Positions 1 through 7,679 are shown, counted from the first letter of the stretch. The stretch: DNA of 46,321 bases from Methylohalomonas sp964522485 (GCA_964522485.1 CAZFUS010000013.1:1-46321), one strand, 5' to 3'. Notes: generated from the letters alone by a model not told the origin. Numbers and translations: made by a program.

Positions 1-278
1 ACCTGGGCTGGAACGAGGCGGCGGATTTGATCATCAAGGGCGTGTCCGGCGCGATTGCTTCCAAGACGGTGACCTATGACCTGGCGCTGGTGCGGGCTGA
101 CATGGGTCATCGCAAGCAAAAAGCCGGCGAGCAGCCCAAATCCATTCAGGCAGAGATCGAGGAACTCCTGCCCGGTGCCACACTGGTCACGACGGCCGGT
201 TTCGGGGATACGGTGGTTGCGCATATGGACGATCCCAGGCGCCGGGCCGAAGATCCACCGTTAAAATCGGTGCCCTGA
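1..278 (+). CDS. icd: Isocitrate dehydrogenase (NADP+), C-terminal part, 5' end outside window
   Basis: This is the last ~92 codons of the TCA-cycle enzyme that oxidatively decarboxylates isocitrate to 2-oxoglutarate. The frame is open from base 3, and the peptide begins LGWNEAADLIIKGVSGAI followed by KTVTYD, which is the conserved C-terminal region of the E. coli-type enzyme. The usual ending (a GA..L....FGD...M block) is recognisable as GATLVTTAGFGDTVVAHM. Two departures are visible: about 20 extra residues rich in Lys, Gln and Glu between TVTYD and the GATL block, and a 16-residue tail after the usual terminal Met. The TGA is at 276-278. Identity is secure; the N-terminal active-site residues lie outside the window. 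Confidence 0.9.
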   Translation, partial: LGWNEAADLIIKGVSGAIASKTVTYDLALVRADMGHRKQKAGEQPKSIQAEIEELLPGATLVTTAGFGDTVVAHMDDPRRRAEDPPLKSVP

Positions 279-421
279 ATAGTCATTCTTGTCAGACTCT
301 CTTAAGTATTCCTGCCGTCCCGGGCAAAGCAGGTTGAGACAGATCTTCAATGCGGCAGACAGTCCTGCAACAGCCGGCATTATAGTAAACTGACACAGAC
401 AATCATGTCGGGAGCACTCCC

Positions 422-945
422 TTGAAACGTCTGTTGATCATCGCTCTGTTCTATTAGCCGGGAACCGCGTTCAGTCATGCCGTGCTTATGCCCGAACAGG
501 TCCGGCCAGGCAGCTATGAACGCTTCGCCATCAAGATCAGCCATGGTTGTGAAGCGTCGCCGACAACGCAAATCGTGCTTGAAGTGCCGGAAGGCATACA
601 GGCTGCGAAACCCATGCCGAAGCCCAGCTGGACGATCAAAATCAGCCGCAGTCAGCTAGACGAGCCATACGAGTTTCATGGGCATAGCCATACGAGTTTC
701 ATGGCCATCAGGTAACCGAAGATGTCAGCCAGATAGTCTGGTCGGATGGCTGCTTACTGGACCAGCATTACGATGAATTTGTTTTTCACGCCAGGCTGCG
801 TGACAAGCCCGGCAGGCTGTATCTGCCCGTACGTCAGGTCTGCGAGCAGGGCGAGATGTACTTGCACCAGATTCCGGAATCTGACGATGGTCATCACCGG
901 CATGGCAAGGAACTGCCGGCCCCGGCGCTGGAACTGCTTGATTAG
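422..945 (+). pseudogene. DUF1775 / YcnI-like copper-associated secreted protein, broken
   Basis: The reading from a TTG at 422 gives a signal peptide (KRLLIIALFY, stop, PGTAFSHA) followed by PGSYERFAIKISHGCEASPTT and PEGIQAAKPMPKPSWT, the typical YcnI/DUF1775 pattern (GSY..., HGCxGSPT, PEG..., KPMPKPGW). Two lesions are visible. An in-frame TAG at 455-457 lies in the signal peptide. A 23-bp direct duplication at 663-708 shifts the frame. After the duplication the other frame continues the family sequence perfectly (VTEDVSQIVWSDGCL, YDEFVFHARL, LYLPVRQVCEQGE) to a TAG at 943-945. Family members are periplasmic proteins linked to copper handling. Because both halves remain well conserved, inactivation looks recent; assembly error is possible for the duplication but would not explain the nonsense codon. 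Confidence 0.8.
663..708 (+). repeat. 23-bp tandem duplication inside the DUF1775 gene
   Basis: Two adjacent 23-base units (663-685 and 686-708) differ at one base (G682 versus C705). Removing one unit restores a continuous DUF1775 reading frame, so the duplication caused the frameshift (23 is not a multiple of 3). Confidence 0.85.
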
Positions 946-1142
946 CGGCGCCACAGGAGGCTGGCGGCAGACGATCCGCCGGGATTGAATTAATTCGACA
1001 AAGGCTGAATTACGGCGTAAGCTACTCATCAGCAGTCGTTTAAGGCAGTGTGTTTCCAGAGATTTCGCGTTTCGTCTATATCTGACTGGACGCGGTGTTG
1101 TAGAACTCCCGATATACATTCCCTGATTCGCTTGCATCCCCG

Positions 1143-1162
1143 CGGGCGGGTAGCCCGTTTTT
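1143..1162 (+). promoter_or_regulatory. Terminator-like hairpin in the cold-shock gene leader
   Basis: CGGGC (1143-1147) pairs with GCCCG (1153-1157) across a 5-base loop and is followed directly by TTTTT (1158-1162), 32 bases upstream of the csp start codon. This is the form of a short intrinsic terminator. Its place in the leader of a cold-shock gene suggests either attenuation relieved by cold-shock protein or the end of an upstream transcript. Function is inferred; no promoter was identified with confidence in 946-1142. Confidence 0.4.
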
Positions 1163-1194
1163 CACGAACTATTCATTTTTGAGGAATGTATAAC

Positions 1195-1407
1195 ATGAGC
1201 AATACAGCAACTGGTACCGTCAAGTGGTTTAACGAATCCAAGGGTTTTGGTTTTATTTCGCCGGCTGACGGTGGAGATGATCTCTTCGCCCATTTCAAGG
1301 AAATCCAGGGCGACGGTTTCAAGACCCTTCAGGAAGGCCAGCGCGTCGAATTCGTGCCGGTTCGCGGTCAGAAAGGTATGGCCGCCACCCAGATTCGCAC
1401 TATCTGA
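1195..1407 (+). CDS. Cold-shock domain protein, CspA family
   Basis: This is a 70-residue single cold-shock domain that binds single-stranded RNA/DNA and melts RNA structure. The N-terminus TGTVKWFNESKGFGFISP contains the RNP1 motif KGFGFI, and RNP2 is seen as DLFAHF. The protein ends with the usual GPQA/AA..I-type strand (AATQIRTI). I chose ATG 1195 rather than the in-frame ATG at 1186 because GAGG (1181-1184) is ten bases from 1195 but almost touches 1186. The gene is monocistronic: a leader hairpin precedes it and a strong terminator follows 20 bases after the stop. The paralogue type (CspA/C/D/E) cannot be decided from sequence alone. Confidence 0.95.
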   Translation: MSNTATGTVKWFNESKGFGFISPADGGDDLFAHFKEIQGDGFKTLQEGQRVEFVPVRGQKGMAATQIRTI

Positions 1408-1427
1408 GTATTCAGATAGCCGATTCG

Positions 1428-1454
1428 AAAAACCCCGCTGCGGCGGGGTTTTTT
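1428..1454 (+). terminator. Bidirectional intrinsic terminator between csp and dapE
   Basis: AACCCCGC (1431-1438) pairs with GCGGGGTT (1443-1450) around the 4-base loop TGCG. The stem is followed by a T-run (1449-1454) and preceded by an A-run (1428-1432), so it can terminate csp on the plus strand and the dapE operon, whose last stop is at 1466, on the minus strand. Confidence 0.9.
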
Positions 1455-1465
1455 ATTGCATACGG

Positions 1466-2602
1466 TCAGCCAAGCAGCCGACGCAATGTTGCCTGGTAAA
1501 TTTCAGCCAGGGATTCCAGATCAGCGCCGGCAACATGTTCGTCGATTTTATGAATGGTCGTGTTGACGGGGCCGAGTTCAATAACCTCCGCACCCAGCGG
1601 CGCAATAAAGCGACCATCCGATGTACCTCCCGCCGTGGACTGGATGGCTTCGCTGCCGACAATTTCCTTCAGAATTGCCTGAACCGCTTCGAGTAATCTT
1701 CCACCCCGTGTAAGAAACGGCTCGCCCGACAGGTGCCATTCGAGATCGTAGTCCAGTTTATGACTGTCCAGCAGACTGTGTACCCGCTGTTTCAGTTCGT
1801 CCGGGCTGATCTCGGTCGAAAAGCGGAAATTGAACAAGACTTCCAGTTTCCCGGGTATGACGTTGTCGGCACCGGTGCCGGCGTGAATGTTGGAGATCTG
1901 AAACGATGTGGGTGGAAAGTCGGCATTGCCATTGTCCCAGCGTGTTTCACACAGTGTGGCCAGCGCAGGCGCTGCACGATGGAAGGGATTGCCGGCCAGC
2001 TGGGGATAGGCGACGTGCCCCTGAATGCCGTGTACGGTCAGTGTACCGCCGAGCGATCCCCGGCGGCCGTGCTTGATCATGTCGCCGAGGCGTTCCTGGC
2101 TGGAAGGCTCGCCGACCAGACAGTAATCGATTGGAATTTCCTTCGGCCGGATATACTCCTCGACAACACGGCGCACGCCGTTATTAGCGACTCCTTCCTC
2201 ATCGCTTGTGAGCAGCAGGGCGATGGTGCCTGCATGACGCGGGGCCTTTTCGATATATTTTTCGATGGCGATGACCATGGCGGCCACGCTGCCCTTCATA
2301 TCCGCCGCACCACGGCCGTATAGCATGCCGTCTTTGATGCTCGGTTCAAACGGTGGCGTCTGCCAGCGATCCTCGGGTCCACTCGGGACCACATCGGTAT
2401 GACCGAGTAACAACAACACAGGTGCGCCCTCGCCATGCGTGACCCACAGATTGTCCACCTCACCGTATGGCAAATGCGTAGCCTTGCAGCCAAGCGTCGT
2501 CAGCCGTTCAGCAATCAGGGACTGACAGCCGGCGTCATCCGGCGTGACGGAGCGGCGTTTGATGAGTTCACAGGCGAGCCCGAGTGTGGTGTCCGCCGTC
2601 AT
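1466..2602 (-). CDS. dapE: Succinyl-diaminopimelate desuccinylase
   Basis: DapE hydrolyses N-succinyl-LL-2,6-diaminopimelate to succinate and LL-DAP in lysine and peptidoglycan precursor synthesis (cytoplasmic M20 dinuclear zinc enzyme). The protein has 378 residues, the family length. Visible motifs are GHTDVVP (zinc His near 68), GRGAADMKG (bridging Asp near 101), TSDEEG (catalytic and metal Glu near 135-136), VGEPSS (zinc Glu near 165) and NTTIHKIDE (C-terminal zinc His). The start ATG (2602-2600) overlaps the dam stop in an ATGA arrangement, so it is the last gene of the yciB-yciI-bolA-dam-dapE operon and should be translationally coupled to dam. Confidence 0.96.
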   Translation of the reverse strand: MTADTTLGLACELIKRRSVTPDDAGCQSLIAERLTTLGCKATHLPYGEVDNLWVTHGEGAPVLLLLGHTDVVPSGPEDRWQTPPFEPSIKDGMLYGRGAADMKGSVAAMVIAIEKYIEKAPRHAGTIALLLTSDEEGVANNGVRRVVEEYIRPKEIPIDYCLVGEPSSQERLGDMIKHGRRGSLGGTLTVHGIQGHVAYPQLAGNPFHRAAPALATLCETRWDNGNADFPPTSFQISNIHAGTGADNVIPGKLEVLFNFRFSTEISPDELKQRVHSLLDSHKLDYDLEWHLSGEPFLTRGGRLLEAVQAILKEIVGSEAIQSTAGGTSDGRFIAPLGAEVIELGPVNTTIHKIDEHVAGADLESLAEIYQATLRRLLG

Positions 2603-3453
2603 GCTTTCTGTGTCTGCAGATTGTTATTGAAAATGGCGAGTATCTCGTTGGCCAGAACGCGCCTGGCGCCATTGCAGCTGATGGAACGACGCACGCGCAA
2701 TCTTTTCAGTTTCGCACCGTATTCGCGATACAGGGCACGGATTGCGGGAGTGTCATGATTGGATATCACCACGCGGACATCGCGTCGTGCAAGGTGTGCA
2801 GCCGTTTCGGCGAGACTCTGCTGGTTGGTCCAGTTGAAACCGCCAGCCTGATAATCGGTAAACGAGGCGGTGCGACTCAAAGGCACATAGGGCGGATCAC
2901 AATAGACGATGTCGCCGCGCCGGGCACTCAGCATACTGTCGCGAAAATTCTGTTGCTTAAAGCGGGCGCGGCTGGCGTGCGTGAGAAAATGCAGCATCTC
3001 CTTGCGCGGGAAATAGGGCCTGTTAATCTGACCGAACGGTGTATTGAATTCACCGCGGCTGTTGTATCGGCACAGACCGTTGTAGCCATGGCGGTTGAGA
3101 TACAGAAACAGTGCGGAGTGACGCCGGCGCTGAACGCCATCATTGAATTCCGATCGCAGGCGGTAAAAGGCCACGGCATTATTGTTGTCCGGTTGGAAAA
3201 GCTCGGCACATTCGTCAATAAAGTCTTCACCGCCAGCATGGAGATCCTTATAGAGCGTGATCAGATCGGAATTACTGTCCGCCAGCAGATAACGATCAAA
3301 ATAGGTGTTGAGAAAAACGGCGGCAGAGCCGACGAAAGGCTCGATCAGTTTTGTGCCTGGACCGAGGGCGGTGCGGATATCTGCCAGGAGGCGATACTTG
3401 CCGCCCGGCCATTTCAGGAACGGTCGTGTCGATGGCCGGGCTACGCGTTCGAT
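2599..3453 (-). CDS. dam: DNA adenine methyltransferase (GATC), start codon unclear
   Basis: Dam transfers methyl from SAM to N6 of adenine in GATC, with roles in mismatch repair and replication control. The frame reads FLKWPGGKYRLLADI, then LIEPFVGSAAVFLNTYF (SAM site), DRYLLADSNSDLITLY, LFLYLNRHGYNGLCRYN, the catalytic VYCDPPYVPLS and VVISNHDT, all Dam hallmarks in order and unbroken. No ATG, GTG or TTG exists between the upstream in-frame TGA (3460-3462) and the first conserved residues. The first usable near-cognate codon is ATC at 3451-3453, inside the bolA 3' end, and I use it as a provisional start. The first ordinary start (GTG 3174) would delete the SAM-binding region. Alternatives are a sequencing indel or translational frameshifting from bolA. 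The stop overlaps dapE. Confidence 0.85.
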   Translation of the reverse strand: MERVARPSTRPFLKWPGGKYRLLADIRTALGPGTKLIEPFVGSAAVFLNTYFDRYLLADSNSDLITLYKDLHAGGEDFIDECAELFQPDNNNAVAFYRLRSEFNDGVQRRRHSALFLYLNRHGYNGLCRYNSRGEFNTPFGQINRPYFPRKEMLHFLTHASRARFKQQNFRDSMLSARRGDIVYCDPPYVPLSRTASFTDYQAGGFNWTNQQSLAETAAHLARRDVRVVISNHDTPAIRALYREYGAKLKRLRVRRSISCNGARRVLANEILAIFNNNLQTQKA

Positions 3454-3725
3454 GACCGTTCATCCGGAGTCAGGGCGCGGATACTGAGCGCATGAATTTC
3501 CCGCGGCATGAGATCGTCAACGGCGGTATAGACCATGCGGTGGCGCTGAATCGGGGATTTGTCGCGGAACTGCCGGGAAACAATCGTGACGTTGAAATGG
3601 CCGCCACCGCTCTCGCGCGCACCGGCATGGCCCGCATGCTTATGCGATTCATCGACGATGTCGATGAATTCCGGTCCCAGCGCTTCTTGCAGCCGGCTGC
3701 GAATGGCTTCGACGCGATCCATCAT
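3441..3725 (-). CDS. bolA: BolA-family protein
   Basis: This is a small 94-residue BolA/IbaG-type protein; the family binds [2Fe-2S] clusters with monothiol glutaredoxins and affects morphology and stress response. It shows RLQEALGP, the conserved ESHKHAGH segment (family E-S..H..H), GGGHFNVTIVS and the helix-turn-helix-like PIQRHRMVYTAVDDLM followed by IHALSI, all diagnostic. The start ATG 3725-3723 overlaps the yciI TGA by one base; an immediately following ATG is an equally possible start. Its 3' end overlaps the dam frame by at least 13 bases if dam starts at ATC 3451-3453. Confidence 0.93.
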   Translation of the reverse strand: MMDRVEAIRSRLQEALGPEFIDIVDESHKHAGHAGARESGGGHFNVTIVSRQFRDKSPIQRHRMVYTAVDDLMPREIHALSIRALTPDERSSNA

Positions 3726-4027
3726 CAGGCCGGAAACACCTGTTTGAAGGGTTTGACTGTGACGCTGGCATAAACGCCGGCCTCAAGATAAGGATCGGCA
3801 TCGGCCCAGCTCCGGGCGGCTTCAAGTGATTCGAATTCGGCGATGATGATGCTGCCCGTGAAGCCCGCCGGTCCCGGATCATCACTGTCGATCTTCGGGT
3901 TCGGTCCGGCCAGCACCATGCGGCCTTCATCCTGAAGCTGCTGCAGACGCTTGATATGTTGTTCGCGCACCTGCTTGCGTTTTTCCAGGCTGTCCACTAC
4001 ATCCTCGCCAATGATCGCGTAAAGCAT
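3725..4027 (-). CDS. yciI: YciI-like protein
   Basis: This 100-residue member of the YciI (ferredoxin-like, dimeric alpha-beta) family closely follows E. coli YciI: SLEKR..VR..H..RLQ.L.DEGR at the N-terminus, then AGP, DPGPAGFTGS, IAEFESLEAA, WADADPY, AGVY and VKPFK. The family carries a conserved His-Asp pair proposed to be catalytic, but its substrate is not established. The start ATG overlaps the yciB stop (TAATG), and its own TGA overlaps bolA's ATG, so the gene sits in a translationally coupled operon. The association yciB-yciI is also found in enterobacteria. Confidence 0.93.
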   Translation of the reverse strand: MLYAIIGEDVVDSLEKRKQVREQHIKRLQQLQDEGRMVLAGPNPKIDSDDPGPAGFTGSIIIAEFESLEAARSWADADPYLEAGVYASVTVKPFKQVFPA

Positions 4028-4587
4028 TACTTGTGTCCTTCTTCCGGTTCAGTGATATGGCGGTTCATGTAAAAACCCTGTCCGATCGCGAACAGCAGGG
4101 TCAGGCCGAGAATACCGAACAATTTGAAGTTCACCCAGATCTCGTCACTGAAAGTGTAGGCGACGTACAGGTTGGCCAGGCCAGTGACCGCAAAGAACAC
4201 CGCCCAGCTGATATTGAGCTTGTTCCAGACCCTCTGCGGCAGATCGACGGCATGTTCCATCATGCGCTGGACCAGATTCTTGCGGAAGAATACCTGTGCA
4301 CCGAGCAGGACAACCGCGAACAGCCAATTGACGGCGGTCGGCTTCCACTTGATAAAACGTTCGTCCTGTAGAATCAGGGTGGCCCCGCCCAGTACCACCA
4401 GAATAGCCAGGGTAATCAGATGCATTTTTTCAAACTTGCGGGTCAGCAGCCAGTAAGCGATCACCTGGACAAAGCTGGCGATAATGGCGACACCGGTTGC
4501 AAGATAGATGGCCTGGCTGCGATCCTCGGGAATGTAGAAAGCGACAAAAAAGGCGACAACAGGAAAAAAGTCAAACAGGAATTTCAT
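4027..4587 (-). CDS. yciB: Inner-membrane septation protein A family (YciB/IspZ)
   Basis: This 186-residue polytopic inner-membrane protein has a very hydrophobic N-terminus (FDFFPVVAFFVAFY) followed by four further hydrophobic segments. Family signatures include FIKWKPT.NWLFA, the K-N-L..RM segment, W..LN.SWA.FF and the C-terminal N..VW.NFK.FG. YciB proteins interact with elongasome and divisome components and influence envelope integrity. It is the first gene of the minus-strand operon, and its 74-bp upstream interval (4588-4661) is shared divergently with yciO. Confidence 0.95.
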   Translation of the reverse strand: MKFLFDFFPVVAFFVAFYIPEDRSQAIYLATGVAIIASFVQVIAYWLLTRKFEKMHLITLAILVVLGGATLILQDERFIKWKPTAVNWLFAVVLLGAQVFFRKNLVQRMMEHAVDLPQRVWNKLNISWAVFFAVTGLANLYVAYTFSDEIWVNFKLFGILGLTLLFAIGQGFYMNRHITEPEEGHK

Positions 4588-4661
4588 GAGTTACAATCGT
4601 CGTTATGGTTTCGGAATAATCGTTTCACATTAGCAGACTTCCGGCAGACAGGCAGCTTCCA

Positions 4662-5297
4662 ATGGCCCAGTATTTTGAAGTGAATCCGGACAATCCGCAA
4701 AAGCGGCTCATCCACCGTGCCGTGGAAATTCTGCAGGCGGGCGGCATCGGTGCCTATCCGACTGATTCCTGCTATGCGCTCGGCTGTCTGCCCGGCGACA
4801 AACCGGCGCTGGATCGCATCCGCTTCATCCGCCGGCTCGATGAACAGCACAATCTGACCCTGATATGTGCGGATCTGTCCGATATCAGCCAGCTGGCGCG
4901 GGTCGATAATAACGCCTTCCGGCTGATCCGCAGCCTGACACCCGGCCCGTATACCTTCCTGTTGCCGGCCACCCGCGACGTACCGCGGCGGCTACGGCAT
5001 CCCAAGCGCAAGACCATTGGACTGCGCATACCGTCTGACAGTGTGACCCGGACCCTGCTGGCCGAACTGGGTGAACCATTGATGACTACCAGCCTGGTGC
5101 TGCCCGGCGCCGAACATCCACTGTCGGAACCGGAAATGATCCGCAGGGAACTGGATCATGCGCTGGATTTTATCATTGCCGCCGGCGCCCGCAGTCTGGA
5201 ACAGACCACAGTGCTGGATCTCGTCAGCGGGCAGCCGCGGCTGGTACGCCAGGGACTGGGTGATGTCAGCGCGCTGGCCGTCGCTGCCGCGGATTGA
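4662..5297 (+). CDS. yciO: YciO-type Sua5/YrdC domain protein
   Basis: This 211-residue single YrdC-fold protein belongs to the L-threonylcarbamoyladenylate synthase superfamily. It tracks E. coli YciO along its length: the start NPDNPQKRLI, then AYPTDS.YALGC, RIRFIRRL with LTLIC.DLS, LTPGPYTFLLPAT, VPRRL, KRKTIGLRIPS, EPLMTTSLVLPG and TTVLDL near the end. The KR.K.I..R and PTDS patterns form the nucleotide/threonine pocket. YciO is a paralogue of TsaC; its own cellular reaction is less certain than that of TsaC, so I do not call it tsaC. Start ATG at 4662. Confidence 0.93.
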   Translation: MAQYFEVNPDNPQKRLIHRAVEILQAGGIGAYPTDSCYALGCLPGDKPALDRIRFIRRLDEQHNLTLICADLSDISQLARVDNNAFRLIRSLTPGPYTFLLPATRDVPRRLRHPKRKTIGLRIPSDSVTRTLLAELGEPLMTTSLVLPGAEHPLSEPEMIRRELDHALDFIIAAGARSLEQTTVLDLVSGQPRLVRQGLGDVSALAVAAAD

Positions 5298-5335
5298 GAC
5301 GGCCTGGTAATTCGGCATCGGCGTCACGCAGCGGT

Positions 5336-5341
5336 TATAAT
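5336..5341 (+). promoter_or_regulatory. Probable -10 box for trpS
   Basis: A perfect TATAAT lies 36 bases before the trpS start in an otherwise GC-rich interval. No good -35 hexamer is seen at standard spacing, so this is a tentative sigma-70 promoter. Confidence 0.4.
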
Positions 5342-5376
5342 CGCGGGTCCATTAGCAACTGATCCCGGGAGGTTTT

Positions 5377-6588
5377 TTGGCTAACGCGAGCAATCAGCGG
5401 GTGCTGTCGGGCATGCGCCCGACCGGACAACTGCACCTCGGCCATTACCATGGTGTTCTCAAGAACTGGCTGGCCCTGCAGCATGAGTATGAATGTTTCT
5501 TCTTTGTCGCCGATCTGCATGCTCTGACCACGGAATACGATAATGTCGGCATCATATCCCAGAGTGTCTGGGATATGGTCATTGACTGGTTGTCCGTCGG
5601 TATCAATCCCGGTTCGACGCGGCTGTTCATTCAGTCACGCGTACCGGAACACGCCGAGCTGCACCTGCTGTTGTCGATGATGACGCCACTCGGCTGGCTC
5701 GAGCGCGTGCCGAGTTACAAGGATCAGCAGGAAAAGCTCAAGAACAAGGACCTGTCCACTTACGGGTTCCTCGGCTATCCGCTGCTGCAGACGGCCGACA
5801 TCATTATCTACAAGGCAGGTTTCGTGCCGGTGGGCGAGGATCAGGTGTCGCATGTCGAGCTGTCGCGCGAAATCGTGCGCCGTTTCAACCACCTGTATGG
5901 CCGCGAGCCCGGCTTCGAAGAGAAGGCCGAAACAGCTGCCAAGAAAATGGGCAAAAAGAATAACAAGCTGTATCAGGATCTGCGCAGACGTTACCAGGAG
6001 CAGGGCGATACCGAGGCGCTGGAAAAGGCACGCGCCCTGATAGAGAACCAGCAGAACATTAGCATCGGTGACCGCGAACGGCTGCTTGGCTATCTCGATG
6101 GCGTCAGCAAGATCATCTTTCCTGAGCCCCAGCCCCTGCTGACGCCGGCAGCAAGAATGCCGGGACTGGATGGTCAGAAGATGTCCAAGTCCTACGGCAA
6201 TACCATCTCACTCCGGGAGCATCCCGGTGCCGTTGAACAGAAGATCAAGACCATGCCGACTGATCCGGCCCGCGTACGCCGCTCGGATCCAGGGGAGCCG
6301 GAGAAATGTCCGGTCTGGGGTTTGCACAAAGTCTATTCCGATGCCGCTACCCAGGATTGGGTCCAGCAGGGCTGCCGTTCTGCCGGTATCGGCTGTCTGG
6401 ACTGCAAAAAGCCGCTGATCAAAGCGGTACTGGCCGAACTCAAGCCGATCCAGGAGCGCGCCAAAGAGTTTGAGGAAGACCCGGAAACGGTGCGCGGGAT
6501 CATCGGTGAAGGCTGCGAAGCCGCACGCGAAATCGCCCGTGAGACTCTGGAAGAAGTGCGCCAGGTGATGGGCCTGGTGCACCGTTAG
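5377..6588 (+). CDS. trpS: Tryptophanyl-tRNA synthetase with four-cysteine (Fe-S-like) motif
   Basis: This class I synthetase charges tRNA-Trp. It is 403 residues, about 70 longer than the short bacterial form. Motifs: TGQLHLGHY (HIGH-type) near residue 17, VADLHALTT, GEDQVSHVELSREI and GQKMSKSYG (KMSKS) near 268. Extra length comes from a Lys/Gln-rich segment (residues about 190-225) and the C-terminal half, where cysteines at about 311, 333, 340 and 343 are arranged C-x21-C-x6-C-x2-C. That is nearly the spacing of the [4Fe-4S]-binding cysteines known in Thermotoga TrpRS. The start is TTG 5377, chosen because GGGAGG (5367-5372) precedes it and ANASNQRVLSGMRPTG begins at once. Cluster binding is inference. 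Confidence 0.95.
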   Translation: MANASNQRVLSGMRPTGQLHLGHYHGVLKNWLALQHEYECFFFVADLHALTTEYDNVGIISQSVWDMVIDWLSVGINPGSTRLFIQSRVPEHAELHLLLSMMTPLGWLERVPSYKDQQEKLKNKDLSTYGFLGYPLLQTADIIIYKAGFVPVGEDQVSHVELSREIVRRFNHLYGREPGFEEKAETAAKKMGKKNNKLYQDLRRRYQEQGDTEALEKARALIENQQNISIGDRERLLGYLDGVSKIIFPEPQPLLTPAARMPGLDGQKMSKSYGNTISLREHPGAVEQKIKTMPTDPARVRRSDPGEPEKCPVWGLHKVYSDAATQDWVQQGCRSAGIGCLDCKKPLIKAVLAELKPIQERAKEFEEDPETVRGIIGEGCEAAREIARETLEEVRQVMGLVHR

Positions 6589-6860
6589 CATGCTGTTTTC
6601 GATATCCTGCCAGGAACCTCCGGCTTGGTAATTGACAGATCGTTCTCCATGAATCCCCGGACTCAGAGATTCCTGCGCCGGAAGGACGCAGCGCCCCATT
6701 TCATAATTTTTGCCGGGCAATTGCGGGGATAATCGGGAAATGAAGAAAAATGAAAACTGGATTTTCATTCCCATCCCCGGGTTCATAAGCGCGTCACCCT
6801 GTATGCCTGCATTGACCGGCTTGTTCAGGCTTGACCAGGTTCGCGCTATACTGACTGACA
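6589..6860 (+). other. Intergenic region trpS-scpA with a hairpin
   Basis: No gene is supported here. It holds a perfect 8-bp hairpin, AATGAAAA (6749-6756) with TTTTCATT (6762-6769), flanked by GGGGAT (6725-6730) and ATCCCC (6773-6778) that could extend it across a bulge. No T-run follows. A TATACT (6846-6851) close to the scpA ATG may be a -10 box, which would give a very short leader. Confidence 0.5.
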
Positions 6861-7679
6861 ATGTCTGAAACCGCCGTTCCGAATCCGCAGTCGCAAATTG
6901 AGCAGAGCGAAATGCCGTTCGCCATTGTACAGGGCGCGCCGCTGACCGAACTGCCCAAGGATCTGTATATACCGCCGGAAGCGCTGCAGGTATTCCTGGA
7001 GGCCTTCGAGGGCCCGCTGGATCTGCTGCTGTATCTGATCAAGCGCCAGAATCTGGATATTCTCGATATCCCCATCGCCCGTATTACGCATCAGTACATG
7101 CAGTACATCGAGTTGATGCAGGATCTGCAGCTCGAGCTGGCGGGGGAATATCTGTTGATGGCGGCCATGCTGGCCGAGATCAAGTCGCGTATGCTGCTGC
7201 CTCGGCCGGTCAACGACGAGGATGAAGAAGATGACCCGCGCGCCGAGCTGGTGCGCCGCCTGCAGGAGTACGAACGCTACAAGCAGGCCGCCGAAGATCT
7301 GGACCAGTTGCCGCGGCTGGAAAGGGATGTCTTCGCCGCAATCGCCGAGTTTCCGCACCGCACTGTTCAGCAGACACCGCCGGATGTTTCCCTGGACGAA
7401 GTGTTGCGGGCTTTCGCCGACGTACTGAAACGCGCCGATATGTACTCGCACCATCATGTCAGCCGCGAACCCCTGTCGGTGCGCGAACGCATGAGTATTC
7501 TCCTGACGCGCCTGAATGCCGACAACTACACCGAGTTCAGTACGTTGTTCGTCGTTGAAGAGGGGCGGGCAGGTGTCATCGTGACACTGCTCGCGATTCT
7601 TGAACTCATACGCGAGTCGCTGATTCAGCTCATGCAGAATGAAAGCAACGGCCCAATCTATCTGAAGAGTGCCGGTTAG
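6861..7679 (+). CDS. scpA: Segregation and condensation protein A
   Basis: This is the kleisin subunit of the SMC-ScpAB condensin complex, acting on chromosome organisation and segregation. It has 272 residues with the typical opening FEGPLDLLLYLIKRQNLDILDIPIARIT around residues 48-76, followed by LAGEYLLMAAMLAEIKSRMLLP, an acidic linker and the C-terminal winged-helix that binds the SMC head. It is followed four bases later by scpB, as in most bacteria with this system. Gammaproteobacteria with scpAB rather than mukBEF exclude enteric and Vibrio-type lineages, which helps place the organism. Confidence 0.95.
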   Translation: MSETAVPNPQSQIEQSEMPFAIVQGAPLTELPKDLYIPPEALQVFLEAFEGPLDLLLYLIKRQNLDILDIPIARITHQYMQYIELMQDLQLELAGEYLLMAAMLAEIKSRMLLPRPVNDEDEEDDPRAELVRRLQEYERYKQAAEDLDQLPRLERDVFAAIAEFPHRTVQQTPPDVSLDEVLRAFADVLKRADMYSHHHVSREPLSVRERMSILLTRLNADNYTEFSTLFVVEEGRAGVIVTLLAILELIRESLIQLMQNESNGPIYLKSAG

